A stretch of DNA of 7,179 nt from Kiritimatiellia bacterium (GTDB taxonomy: Bacteria > Verrucomicrobiota > Kiritimatiellia > RFP12 > DVOR01). The position numbers and the translations under genes are program-made. How positions within the stretch are numbered: the first letter of the stretch is position 1; each line of letters starts with the position of its first letter. This document shows, piece after piece, positions 1 to 6,312 of this stretch. Location of the stretch: positions 1-7,179 of the forward strand of contig JAGCML010000064.1 of assembly GCA_017646485.1 (NCBI GenBank). Direction: 5' to 3'. The notes beneath the pieces are model-generated. The model made no database searches. It saw nothing but the letters and a program-made list of their open reading frames with translations, and was not told the DNA's origin.

Positions 1-1
1 A

Positions 2-793
2 GCCCTTCTGCCCGTGGATCCGCTTGACAGTCGCAATGCGATGCTTGAAATCCGCGCAGGAACAGGTGGAGATGAGGCTGCCCTCTTCGCCGCAGACCTC
101 TTCCGTATGTATACGCGGTGGTGCGAAGCCCATGGCTACAAAGTGACGGTGATGGATGCCTCACCCAGTGAATTGGGCGGCTACAAGGAAATTGTGCTCT
201 CCATCTCTGGCGGCGAGATGCCCTATGGCAGATTCCGTTTCGAAAGTGGCGGCCATCGCGTGCAACGCGTTCCAGTCACCGAAGCACAAGGCCGCATTCA
301 TACGAGTGCTGCGACGGTGATTGCCCTGCCCGAAGCCGATGAAGAAGACGATTTAGTGATTCCCGAAAGCGAACTGCGTGTCGACATCTTCTGCGCAGGG
401 GGTCATGGCGGACAAGGCGTCAACACCACCTACTCTGCGATTCGCATCACCCACTTGCCCACAGGACTCGTGGCCCAATGCCAGGATGAACGTAGCCAGC
501 ACCGCAATAAAGAAAAGGCTTTAGCCGTCTTGAAATCGCGTATTTTGGATGCGCGGCGTCAAGAAGAAGCGGCAAAGGTCGGCGCCACACGCTTGACCCT
601 CCGTGGCAGCGGCGACCGTTCGCAACGCATTCGCACCTACAACTTCCCCCAAAATCGTCTCACCGACCATCGCATCAACCTCACCCTTTACTCGCTTGAT
701 CGCGTCATGGAAGGCGAATTAGACGAACTCTTCACGCAAATGGATGCCTTTGACGTGAAGCAACGCTTTGAAGCAGCACTGGAGAATAACTAA
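2..793 (+). CDS. prfA: Peptide chain release factor 1 (RF1), 5'-truncated by window edge
   Basis: RF1 recognises UAA and UAG in the ribosomal A site and triggers hydrolysis of peptidyl-tRNA. The reading frame is open from base 2, so the gene begins before the window. By comparison with the 360-residue E. coli protein, about 97 N-terminal residues are missing. The GTG at 14 is an internal Val codon, not a start. The stop-codon-reading tripeptide is P-V-T (272-280), the P-x-T form that marks RF1 rather than the SPF of RF2. The catalytic GGQ is at 407-415, with the expected 45-residue spacing from P-x-T. Other family landmarks are [33 protein letters not shown] and [17 protein letters not shown]. 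The residue after GGQ is Gly, where E. coli has His. The stop TAA shares its last A with the next gene's ATG. Identity is very secure. Confidence 0.97.
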   Translation, partial: ALLPVDPLDSRNAMLEIRAGTGGDEAALFAADLFRMYTRWCEAHGYKVTVMDASPSELGGYKEIVLSISGGEMPYGRFRFESGGHRVQRVPVTEAQGRIHTSAATVIALPEADEEDDLVIPESELRVDIFCAGGHGGQGVNTTYSAIRITHLPTGLVAQCQDERSQHRNKEKALAVLKSRILDARRQEEAAKVGATRLTLRGSGDRSQRIRTYNFPQNRLTDHRINLTLYSLDRVMEGELDELFTQMDAFDVKQRFEAALENN

Positions 794-1566
794 TGGGATG
801 CCTCGGTCAGTTTATTCTCTTTTTCCTGGTGATTCCCTTTGTCTGGAATCATCTCATTGCGCCGCTCTTCCAAAAGCAACGTCCTGAAAACACAGATGAC
901 GACTTCCGTCGTGCGACAGGTGGCCACTCTCCCAAAGAACACTACCTGATGCTCTTGATGCCACTTCTATCAAAGATCGCGAAGGCAGATGGACGCATCA
1001 CAGAACGTGAAATTTCGAGCGTAGAAACCATCTTTTCCGAATTGCGTCTGACCCGTGAAGAGTGCCTCCTTGCGCAACGTTGCTTCAATGAAGCCAAGGT
1101 TTCGCCATTGCGTTTTGAGCATTATGTTGCCCACTTTGCTCAAGTGAACTACGACTTTGAAGTGCGCTTGCTCACCTTTAAGTTCTTAGTCCGCATCGCA
1201 AAGAGTGATGGCACGCTCTGCGAAAGCGAACGTCAAATGCTCGCCTATGCCGGGCTCCATTTCGGCATTCCGCGCGAATTCATCATCCGTTTGGTGAATG
1301 ATCCCTCCGCGGGGAACACCAACCAACGCTCCCGCCATTCAAATACCTATCGCACGGCACCGCTTGGGCAACGCGAACAGGATTTGCAATTGCTCGGCTT
1401 AAAGAAAACTGCCACCGCAGAAGAAATTAAGAAGGCCTATCGTCAGAAGGTCAAGGAACTCCATCCTGACCGTTTGCAGGCGCAAGGCCTCCCAGAATCC
1501 ATGCTCAAAGAGGCGACCGAACGCATGGCCGCCATCAATGCAGCCTACGACAGACTCACAAAGTAA
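793..1566 (+). CDS. djlA: DjlA-like membrane-anchored TerB and J-domain co-chaperone
   Basis: The 257-residue protein has the three-part layout of DjlA (271 residues in E. coli). A hydrophobic N-terminal segment at about residues 5-26 should anchor it in the inner membrane. A TerB-like helical domain spans about 48-170, with acidic motifs KADGRITERE (64-73) and KSDGTLCESE (137-146). The C-terminal J domain (about 197-257) contains HPD at 224-226. J domains stimulate the ATPase of DnaK-type Hsp70 through HPD, so this is probably a membrane co-chaperone; its client is unknown. ATG at 793 overlaps the prfA stop (TAATG) and follows a CTGGAG ribosome-binding site at 779-784, which implies translational coupling to prfA. 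The family architecture is clear, but orthology to enterobacterial DjlA is only inferred from domain order. Confidence 0.85.
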   Translation: MGCLGQFILFFLVIPFVWNHLIAPLFQKQRPENTDDDFRRATGGHSPKEHYLMLLMPLLSKIAKADGRITEREISSVETIFSELRLTREECLLAQRCFNEAKVSPLRFEHYVAHFAQVNYDFEVRLLTFKFLVRIAKSDGTLCESERQMLAYAGLHFGIPREFIIRLVNDPSAGNTNQRSRHSNTYRTAPLGQREQDLQLLGLKKTATAEEIKKAYRQKVKELHPDRLQAQGLPESMLKEATERMAAINAAYDRLTK

Positions 1567-1579
1567 TCAACAGAATCGG

Positions 1580-1606
1580 TTGACAAGCCCCATTTTTTGC
1601 TAAAAT
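1580..1606 (+). promoter_or_regulatory. Sigma-70 type promoter for the argF-pyrB-rnhC-aroA run
   Basis: A perfect TTGACA (-35) lies at 1580-1585 and TAAAAT (-10) at 1601-1606. The spacer is 15 bases, shorter than the ideal 17, but TGC immediately before the -10 gives an extended -10 element that can compensate. The -10 sits inside a small inverted repeat, TGCTA-AAA-TAGCA (1598-1610). Transcription would start near 1613, leaving a leader of about 20 bases before the argF ATG, too short for an attenuator or riboswitch. Confidence 0.7.
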
Positions 1607-1618
1607 AGCATTGTTTAG

Positions 1619-1625
1619 AAAGGTG
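1619..1625 (+). promoter_or_regulatory. Ribosome-binding site of argF
   Basis: AAAGGTG lies 8 bases before the ATG at 1634. It is a good Shine-Dalgarno match and supports this start over any internal Met. Confidence 0.7.
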
Positions 1626-1633
1626 ATTATCCT

Positions 1634-2638
1634 ATGTTCCAACTAAACCACGCGCTCCTCGGTCGTTCATTGCTCAACATCCGTTCGCTCTCTGACGACG
1701 AGCTTGCCTACATGGTTGACCTCGCCATCGCCCTCAAAGCCCGCCGCAAAGCTGGCATTCGTGGCGAATTGTTACGTCGTAAGAACATCGCGCTCATCTT
1801 TGAAAAGAGCTCCACCCGTACGCGCAACTCCGCTGCAATCGCCGTTCGTGACGAAGGCGGTCACGCAGAATTCTTGACCGGCCAGGCCACGCACTTCGGC
1901 GCCAAGGAATCTGTTGCTGACTCTGCACGCGTGCTCGGTCGCCTCTTTGATGGTATTCTCTTCCGTGGCTATGCCCAGAGCACGGTGGAAACCCTCGCCG
2001 CACGTTCTGGCGTGCCGGTGTGGAATGGTCTCACCGACGAAAGCCACCCCACCCAATTCCTCGCAGACATGATGACCATGCGTGAAGCCTTCGGCGAAGT
2101 GAAGGGCAAGACGATGGCCTATGTCGGCGATGGTCGCAACAATGTGGCCAACTCCCTCATGATGGGTTGCGCCAAGGCTGGTATCAATTTCGTCAATGTG
2201 ACCCCCCGCGAACTCTTCCCCTGCGAAGCCCTCGTGGAAGAAGCACGCGCCATTGCCGCTCGTAATGGAAGCGAAGTGCGCGTGGAAACCGATCCCGTCA
2301 AGGGCGTGAAGGGCGCAAATGTGCTCTACACCGACGTTTGGGTGAGCATGGGCGAAGAAGACAAGAAGGCCGAACGCCTCGCCTTGTTGCGCCCCTATCA
2401 AATCAACATGCCCCTTTGTGATGCAACAGGTAACCTTGGTGGCGACCTCATCTTCCTCCACTGCTTGCCTGCATTCCATGACCACAATACCGAAGTCTCG
2501 CGTGAAACCGGCGCACTGGAAGTCACCGACGACGTCTTCGAATCCACTTTCTCCAAGGTTTTCGACGAAGCAGAAAATCGTATGCACACCATTAAGGCGT
2601 TGTACGTCTCTGCACTTTGCGAAGAAAACGGCTTTTAA
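1634..2638 (+). CDS. argF: Ornithine carbamoyltransferase
   Basis: This enzyme transfers the carbamoyl group of carbamoyl phosphate to ornithine, giving citrulline in arginine synthesis (or the reverse in arginine catabolism). At 334 residues it matches E. coli ArgI/ArgF in length. The carbamoyl-phosphate loop S-T-R-T-R is at 60-64 and HPTQ at 138-141. The ornithine-specific D-x-x-x-SMG (234-240) and HCLP (276-279) are intact. The C-terminal EVTDDVFES...FDEAENRMHTIKA is also typical. SMG plus HCLP argue for a true ornithine enzyme rather than an acetyl- or succinyl-ornithine variant. It is first in the four-gene run and has its own promoter. Whether it works in the anabolic or catabolic direction cannot be told; no argG, argH, arcA or arcC is visible. 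Confidence 0.96.
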   Translation: MFQLNHALLGRSLLNIRSLSDDELAYMVDLAIALKARRKAGIRGELLRRKNIALIFEKSSTRTRNSAAIAVRDEGGHAEFLTGQATHFGAKESVADSARVLGRLFDGILFRGYAQSTVETLAARSGVPVWNGLTDESHPTQFLADMMTMREAFGEVKGKTMAYVGDGRNNVANSLMMGCAKAGINFVNVTPRELFPCEALVEEARAIAARNGSEVRVETDPVKGVKGANVLYTDVWVSMGEEDKKAERLALLRPYQINMPLCDATGNLGGDLIFLHCLPAFHDHNTEVSRETGALEVTDDVFESTFSKVFDEAENRMHTIKALYVSALCEENGF

Positions 2639-2657
2639 TCTATCTCCTAATGACCCC

Positions 2658-2662
2658 GGAGG
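2658..2662 (+). promoter_or_regulatory. Strong ribosome-binding site of pyrB
   Basis: GGAGG lies 6 bases before the ATG at 2669, within the 30-base argF-pyrB gap. It is the best Shine-Dalgarno sequence in the window and fixes the pyrB start, including its N-terminal extension. Confidence 0.75.
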
Positions 2663-2668
2663 TCCGCA

Positions 2669-3760
2669 ATGAATGTGAAAGACATCACCACGATTAAATG
2701 GGAAGACTTTGAGGGTCTTCCCAAACAAGAAAAAGCACCCTATTTGATGCAAAAAGATGGGATGCCCTTTCACACGCTCTTTGCGCAACAGTTCGACCGT
2801 CCTTTGCTCGAACGCCTCTGTGCATTAGCGACACGTATTCGCCGTATTTCTAAAAATCGTGAAGGAGCGCTCTTTTTGAGTTCGCTCCTTTCTCATAAAC
2901 GTGCGATGCTCTACTTTTCGCAACCCAGCTCGCGCACCTTCCTCTCCCACCTCTCTGCGTGTGAGATTTTGGGGATGCGCACGGGCTCTGTGCGTGACGC
3001 AGCGACGAGTTCTGAATTGAAGGGTGAGAGTAAAGTGGACTCCTTCCGCACCTTCTCCTCCTACTTCGACCTCGTGATTATGCGTTCGCCTGACAAGGGT
3101 TTAGCCGAACGTGTCGCCTGGGTACTCGGCAATTCCGAACGCAATGTGCCCCTCATCAATGCTGGTTCTGGTAAAGACCAACACCCCACCCAGTCCTTGC
3201 TCGACATCTACACGCTCCACCGTTCCTTCGAAACGCAGGGCGGAATTGACGGCAAGACGGTTGTCTTCGTGGGCGATTTGCTGCGTGGCCGAACAGTGCG
3301 TTCCTTGGCCTTCCTCTTAACGCGCTTTGAGAATGTGCGCCAGATCTTTGTTGCCCCGAAGGAACTGCAAATTAAGCCAGACATCCTCAAGATTCTGGAT
3401 GCGCACAAGGTGAGTTACGAACTCTCTGACGATTTAGCCAAGTGGCTTCCCGAAGCCGATGCAGTGTACATGACACGCATTCAGGATGAGTGGGATAAGG
3501 ACTCTGGCGAATCGGCAAAGATCGACACCTCCTCCTTCAAACTCGGCGCAGCACAAGTCGCCACCATGAAGCCAGGCGCTGCAATTCTTCACCCCTTACC
3601 GCGTCGCGACGAAATCTCCACCGATGTAGATACCGACCCACGTGCGAAGTATTGGCGTCAGATGCGCAACGGTATGTGGATTCGCACCGCTCTCATCGCG
3701 GCTACCTTTGGATGTGAAGCAGTCATCAATGACTACTACACGGCGCACATTAGCCTCTAA
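2669..3760 (+). CDS. pyrB: Aspartate carbamoyltransferase, catalytic chain (long form)
   Basis: It condenses carbamoyl phosphate with aspartate to carbamoyl aspartate, the committed step of pyrimidine synthesis. Recognisable parts are SSRT (87-90), the 80s-loop lysine in KGE (118-120), DQHPTQSLLDIYT (170-182), GDLLRGRTVRSL (202-213), YMTRIQ (267-272) and HPLPRRDEI.TDVD (308-321). These correspond to E. coli R54/T55, K84, the HPTQ loop, R167, R229/Q231 and the HPLPR loop. At 363 residues it is about 50 longer than the E. coli chain (311). Roughly 27 of these form an N-terminal extension, and the rest are small insertions. Position 91 is Phe where E. coli has Arg56 of STRTR. No pyrI regulatory chain gene and no pyrC lie beside it. 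Aspartate specificity is inferred from the HPLPR and TRIQ motifs. Confidence 0.93.
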   Translation: MNVKDITTIKWEDFEGLPKQEKAPYLMQKDGMPFHTLFAQQFDRPLLERLCALATRIRRISKNREGALFLSSLLSHKRAMLYFSQPSSRTFLSHLSACEILGMRTGSVRDAATSSELKGESKVDSFRTFSSYFDLVIMRSPDKGLAERVAWVLGNSERNVPLINAGSGKDQHPTQSLLDIYTLHRSFETQGGIDGKTVVFVGDLLRGRTVRSLAFLLTRFENVRQIFVAPKELQIKPDILKILDAHKVSYELSDDLAKWLPEADAVYMTRIQDEWDKDSGESAKIDTSSFKLGAAQVATMKPGAAILHPLPRRDEISTDVDTDPRAKYWRQMRNGMWIRTALIAATFGCEAVINDYYTAHISL

Positions 3761-3768
3761 AACGCAAT

Positions 3769-4731
3769 ATGTCAGCCAATAACATCTTCACCTACACCAT
3801 CACCCCCGAGCAGGCCGAAACATTGGATATGGTCACTGCGGGGATGAGTTCGTTGCAACGCGTCAAAGTGCCTTACACCACCCTTGCGCTCAAAGGTAAG
3901 AACCTCACCGTCAATCTCTACACCTCGGGCAAATTAGTTGTCCAGGGGAAGGGTGCAGAAGATTTTATCCTCTTCACCTTAGAGCCCCATGTCTTAGAGA
4001 CCGCTGAGTTTGGGTACGAAGAACAACTCGACCCGAAGATGTTCGCGCCGCATATGGGTACTGACGAAAGTGGCAAGGGCGATATCTTTGGTCCGCTCAT
4101 CACGGTGGCGGTGTTCATCAATGAAGCCACCGGTCGCCGACTCGCAGATTTGGGTATCCGCGACTCTAAAACCATCGCAGATAGCAAGATTACCACCTTG
4201 GCCGCAGAGGCTCGTAAGATTCTCGGTCGCAACAATTGCTCCTTTGTCTTGCTCCGTCCGCAGACTTATAACCGCGTCTACAACAAGATTCACAATCTCA
4301 ATCGCCTCTTGGCTTGGTGCCATGCGCGCGCCATTGAGACGCTTGCTGAGCAACGCCCCGACTGTCCGCGTGCCGTCATCGACCAATTTGCCAAGACGGA
4401 GTCTACGATTAATCGTGCCTTGATGCCCCGTGGTAAGAAAATGATTATCGAGCAGATGCACAAGGCTGAACGCGATATCGCGGTTGCGGCGGCCTCGGTG
4501 CTTGCGCGTGACGTCTTCATTAAAGAGTTGAAGAAACTCTCTGAAAGCATTGGCTACACCTTACCAAAGGGCGCAGGGCCACGTGTTCCGGAGGTGCTGG
4601 ATATCCTCTTACAGGCAAAGGGGCCTGAAATTCTGCCACAGGTCGCCAAGTGCCACTTCAAGACCATTGACGAAGCCTTAGCAAAACAGGGCTTCACACG
4701 CGACGATTTACCCGCTGACCCAGAGGCATAA
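3769..4731 (+). CDS. rnhC: Ribonuclease HIII
   Basis: RNase HIII cuts the RNA strand of RNA-DNA hybrids such as R-loops and primers. The 320-residue protein has the expected two parts: an N-terminal TBP-like substrate-binding domain (about residues 1-90) and an RNase H fold from about 93 onward. The signature GTDESGKGDIFGPL is at 97-110. The inferred active site is D99, E100, D205 (in VIDQFA) and E234 (in HKAE), a D-E-D-E set whose spacing matches Bacillus-type RNase HIII. AVAAASVLAR (238-247) follows. The N-terminal domain and the GKGDIFGPL form separate it from RNase HII. It starts 8 bases after pyrB with no visible Shine-Dalgarno, so it is probably translated by coupling to pyrB. The short acidic C-terminal tail after about residue 308 is unremarkable. 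Confidence 0.95.
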   Translation: MSANNIFTYTITPEQAETLDMVTAGMSSLQRVKVPYTTLALKGKNLTVNLYTSGKLVVQGKGAEDFILFTLEPHVLETAEFGYEEQLDPKMFAPHMGTDESGKGDIFGPLITVAVFINEATGRRLADLGIRDSKTIADSKITTLAAEARKILGRNNCSFVLLRPQTYNRVYNKIHNLNRLLAWCHARAIETLAEQRPDCPRAVIDQFAKTESTINRALMPRGKKMIIEQMHKAERDIAVAAASVLARDVFIKELKKLSESIGYTLPKGAGPRVPEVLDILLQAKGPEILPQVAKCHFKTIDEALAKQGFTRDDLPADPEA

Positions 4732-4769
4732 GCGTAGATTGCGCCCCTCATCTCGTTGGACTCTGCCCC

Positions 4770-6062
4770 ATGACACAGACCATTTCTCCTCGCACCGCTC
4801 CTTTAACTGGCACCTATCGCCCTGAAGGAGACAAGTCTCTCTCCCACCGTGCGCTCCTTTTTGCCGCCTTAGCAGAGGGTGAAAGCACCATCCGCCGTTT
4901 CTTGATTGGCGGTGTGACGCGCGCAATGTTGCGTTGTTTGCGTGCCTTAGGGGTGGAGTGGAGCCTGGATGAGGAGTCCCATGTGCTCAAGGTGAAGGGG
5001 GTGGGACTCAAGGGCTTTAAGACGCCTGAGGCGCCTTTAGATTGCAGCAATTCTGCCACGACCTTCCGTTTGTTAGCTGGCGCAGTGGCTGCGGCTGGCA
5101 TTGAGTGCACGTTGGATGGTTCTGAAGGGCTTCGCAAACGTCCGATGGGGCGCATTATCGAACCCTTGCGCATCCTTGGTGCTAATGTCGAATCCGCCAA
5201 TGACCGTGCCCCGCTCTCGTTCAAGCCGGCACAGATGGGGTCTATCAATTATGTTCTGCCGGTGGCTTCGGCGCAGGTGAAGAGTTGCTTGCTTTTAGCC
5301 GCCCTTTCGGGAAATTCCCCCAGCGCGATTATTGAACCTGGCCCTTCGCGTGACCATACCGAACGTATGCTCTCGGCAATGGGTGCTCGGGTGCGCAATT
5401 TCTCCGAAGGTTATGGTGCCGTCGTACTTCCTCAGAGCGAACCCTTAAAGCCTTTGGATACCGAACTCGCCGGTGACATCTCCAGCGCAGCCTTCTTAAT
5501 GGTTGCCGCCACCATCCTCCCAGGCAGTGACTTCCTTTTGGAAAAGGTCGGCATCAATCCCACCCGCACAGGCATTGTGGATGCTTTACGTGCGATGGGC
5601 GCAGAGATTACCTTTGAAAACGAAACCGAAATGGCGGGCGAACCCGTTGCCGACATTCGTGTCCGTGCGGCGAAAAATCTCACTGGCACCACCATTCAAG
5701 GTGACTTGGTCGTGCGCATGATTGACGAATTCCCCGCATTTATGATTGCCGCCGCCTATGCTACAGGCGAAACCGTTGTGCGTGAGGCCGCAGAACTCCG
5801 CACCAAGGAATCCGATCGTATCGCCATTATGGCCGCCAATCTCCAAGCCCTCGGCGTGGCCATTGAAGAGTATCCCGATGGCTTCTGCATCAAGGGAACG
5901 GGCAAAATTCCTGGTGGTGCCACCGTCACCGCACACGGTGACCACCGCATCGCAATGAGTATGGCGCTTGCCGCCCTCCGCGCTGAGGCACCCGTCTCTA
6001 TTGAACACTTTGAAATGCTCAATGAGTCCTTCCCCGACTTCCCGCGCGTCCTCGGTCTCTAA
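4770..6062 (+). CDS. aroA: 5-enolpyruvylshikimate-3-phosphate synthase, class II type
   Basis: The enzyme joins phosphoenolpyruvate to shikimate-3-phosphate in aromatic amino-acid synthesis and is the target of glyphosate. At 430 residues it is full length. Visible motifs are GDKSLSHR (20-27, Lys22 and Arg27 as in E. coli), NSATTFR (94-100), KRPMGR (123-128), ASAQVK (166-171), SRDHTE (193-198), NPTRTG (263-268), MIDEFP (317-322, Asp319), KESDR (346-350, Glu347) and GDHRIAMS (390-397). GDKS, SAQxK, RxHxE and NxTR are the four motifs used to define class II enzymes such as Agrobacterium CP4. Residue 96 (codon 5055-5057, GCC) is Ala, where glyphosate-sensitive enzymes usually have Gly. The gene begins 38 bases after rnhC with no clear Shine-Dalgarno; the start was chosen because it gives the normal distance to GDKS. 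Confidence 0.96.
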   Translation: MTQTISPRTAPLTGTYRPEGDKSLSHRALLFAALAEGESTIRRFLIGGVTRAMLRCLRALGVEWSLDEESHVLKVKGVGLKGFKTPEAPLDCSNSATTFRLLAGAVAAAGIECTLDGSEGLRKRPMGRIIEPLRILGANVESANDRAPLSFKPAQMGSINYVLPVASAQVKSCLLLAALSGNSPSAIIEPGPSRDHTERMLSAMGARVRNFSEGYGAVVLPQSEPLKPLDTELAGDISSAAFLMVAATILPGSDFLLEKVGINPTRTGIVDALRAMGAEITFENETEMAGEPVADIRVRAAKNLTGTTIQGDLVVRMIDEFPAFMIAAAYATGETVVREAAELRTKESDRIAIMAANLQALGVAIEEYPDGFCIKGTGKIPGGATVTAHGDHRIAMSMALAALRAEAPVSIEHFEMLNESFPDFPRVLGL

Positions 6063-6107
6063 GCCGTAGTCTCACGTACATCCCGTAAGTCTCTCCTTTT
6101 AAATGGA

Positions 6108-6206
6108 TGGGGGTCTTCGCAGTCCCCAACCGCACTGCACCAGCAATGCTTTGAATTCAAAGGCGTTGCCCAGCTCTCGTTCACAACACATTAGACCTTT
6201 GGTTCT
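6108..6206 (+). other. Structured intergenic element with three possible hairpins
   Basis: The 250-base gap between aroA and the transporter (6063-6312) holds no gene I can support. Within it, 6108-6128 can fold as TGGGG...CCCCA with two extra wobble pairs. A longer hairpin occupies 6143-6169. A short one lies at 6193-6206 (GACC-TTT-GGTT core). None is followed by a run of T, so none is a standard intrinsic terminator, although one could end the aroA transcript by another route. The element could instead be a dispersed intergenic repeat, a protein-binding site or a small RNA. A 38-codon ORF (6103-6219) crosses it but has no ribosome-binding site. Confidence 0.45.
6143..6169. repeat. Imperfect inverted repeat around a 14-bp palindrome
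   Basis: The core CTTTGAATTCAAAG (6149-6162) is perfectly self-complementary. The symmetry continues outward as GCAATG on the left and GCGTTGC on the right, with one bulged G and one G-T wobble. As RNA this gives about 11 paired positions with an AATT loop. As DNA it has the twofold symmetry of a dimeric regulator site. No T-tract follows. Confidence 0.65.
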
Positions 6207-6215
6207 CCCCACAAA

Positions 6216-6245
6216 TTGACTTCTGAGCGTGAGCATTGCTATAAT
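6216..6245 (+). promoter_or_regulatory. Sigma-70 type promoter for the MATE transporter gene
   Basis: TTGACT (-35) is at 6216-6221 and a perfect TATAAT (-10) at 6240-6245, separated by 18 bases, with TGC (6237-6239) giving an extended -10. Transcription should start near 6252, leaving a leader of about 60 bases. The inverted repeat GCATT-N5-AATGC (6233-6247) overlaps the -10, much as at the argF promoter. Confidence 0.75.
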
Positions 6246-6302
6246 GCGTGCGATTCAAGTGCCACGCACACTGTTACGCATCACCAAACACATCGCCGCT
6301 AC

Positions 6303-6308
6303 GGAAGG
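6303..6308 (+). promoter_or_regulatory. Ribosome-binding site deciding the MATE start
   Basis: GGAAGG lies 4 bases before the ATG at 6313. The frame is also open upstream to an ATG at 6244, but that ATG overlaps the -10 box and could not be on the mRNA from this promoter, so 6313 is preferred. Confidence 0.6.
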
Positions 6309-6312
6309 TTTT

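Noticed and set aside
14..16. GTG at 14 as the prfA start
   Set aside because: The frame is open back to base 2, and the visible residues before it fit the RF1 family, so this is an internal Val in a gene cut by the window edge.
1567..1600. A terminator after the DjlA-like gene
   Set aside because: There is a T-run (1593-1598) but no stable stem before it; the stretch is better read as the spacer of the argF promoter.
1634..2638. The first transcarbamylase as an acetyl- or succinyl-ornithine enzyme
   Set aside because: Intact D-x-x-x-SMG and HCLP motifs and the 334-residue length fit the classical ornithine enzyme.
2418..2672. An 84-codon + strand ORF overlapping the end of argF
   Set aside because: It is out of frame with argF, has no domain and no ribosome-binding site, and lies over the conserved HCLP and C-terminal part of the real gene.
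1772..2788. A 338-codon minus-strand ORF opposite argF and the pyrB start
   Set aside because: It is the antisense shadow of argF, with a His-, Gly- and Cys-rich translation lacking any recognisable domain, while the + strand encodes an unmistakable enzyme.
6103..6219. A 38-codon + strand ORF in the aroA-MATE gap
   Set aside because: There is no ribosome-binding site, it crosses three potential hairpins, and it ends in the -35 box of the next promoter. It is kept only as part of the structured-element finding.
6244..6312. An upstream in-frame ATG that would extend the MATE protein by 23 residues
   Set aside because: The ATG overlaps the TATAAT box and so is not on the predicted mRNA; the added residues are not MATE-like, and ATG 6313 has a GGAAGG in front.
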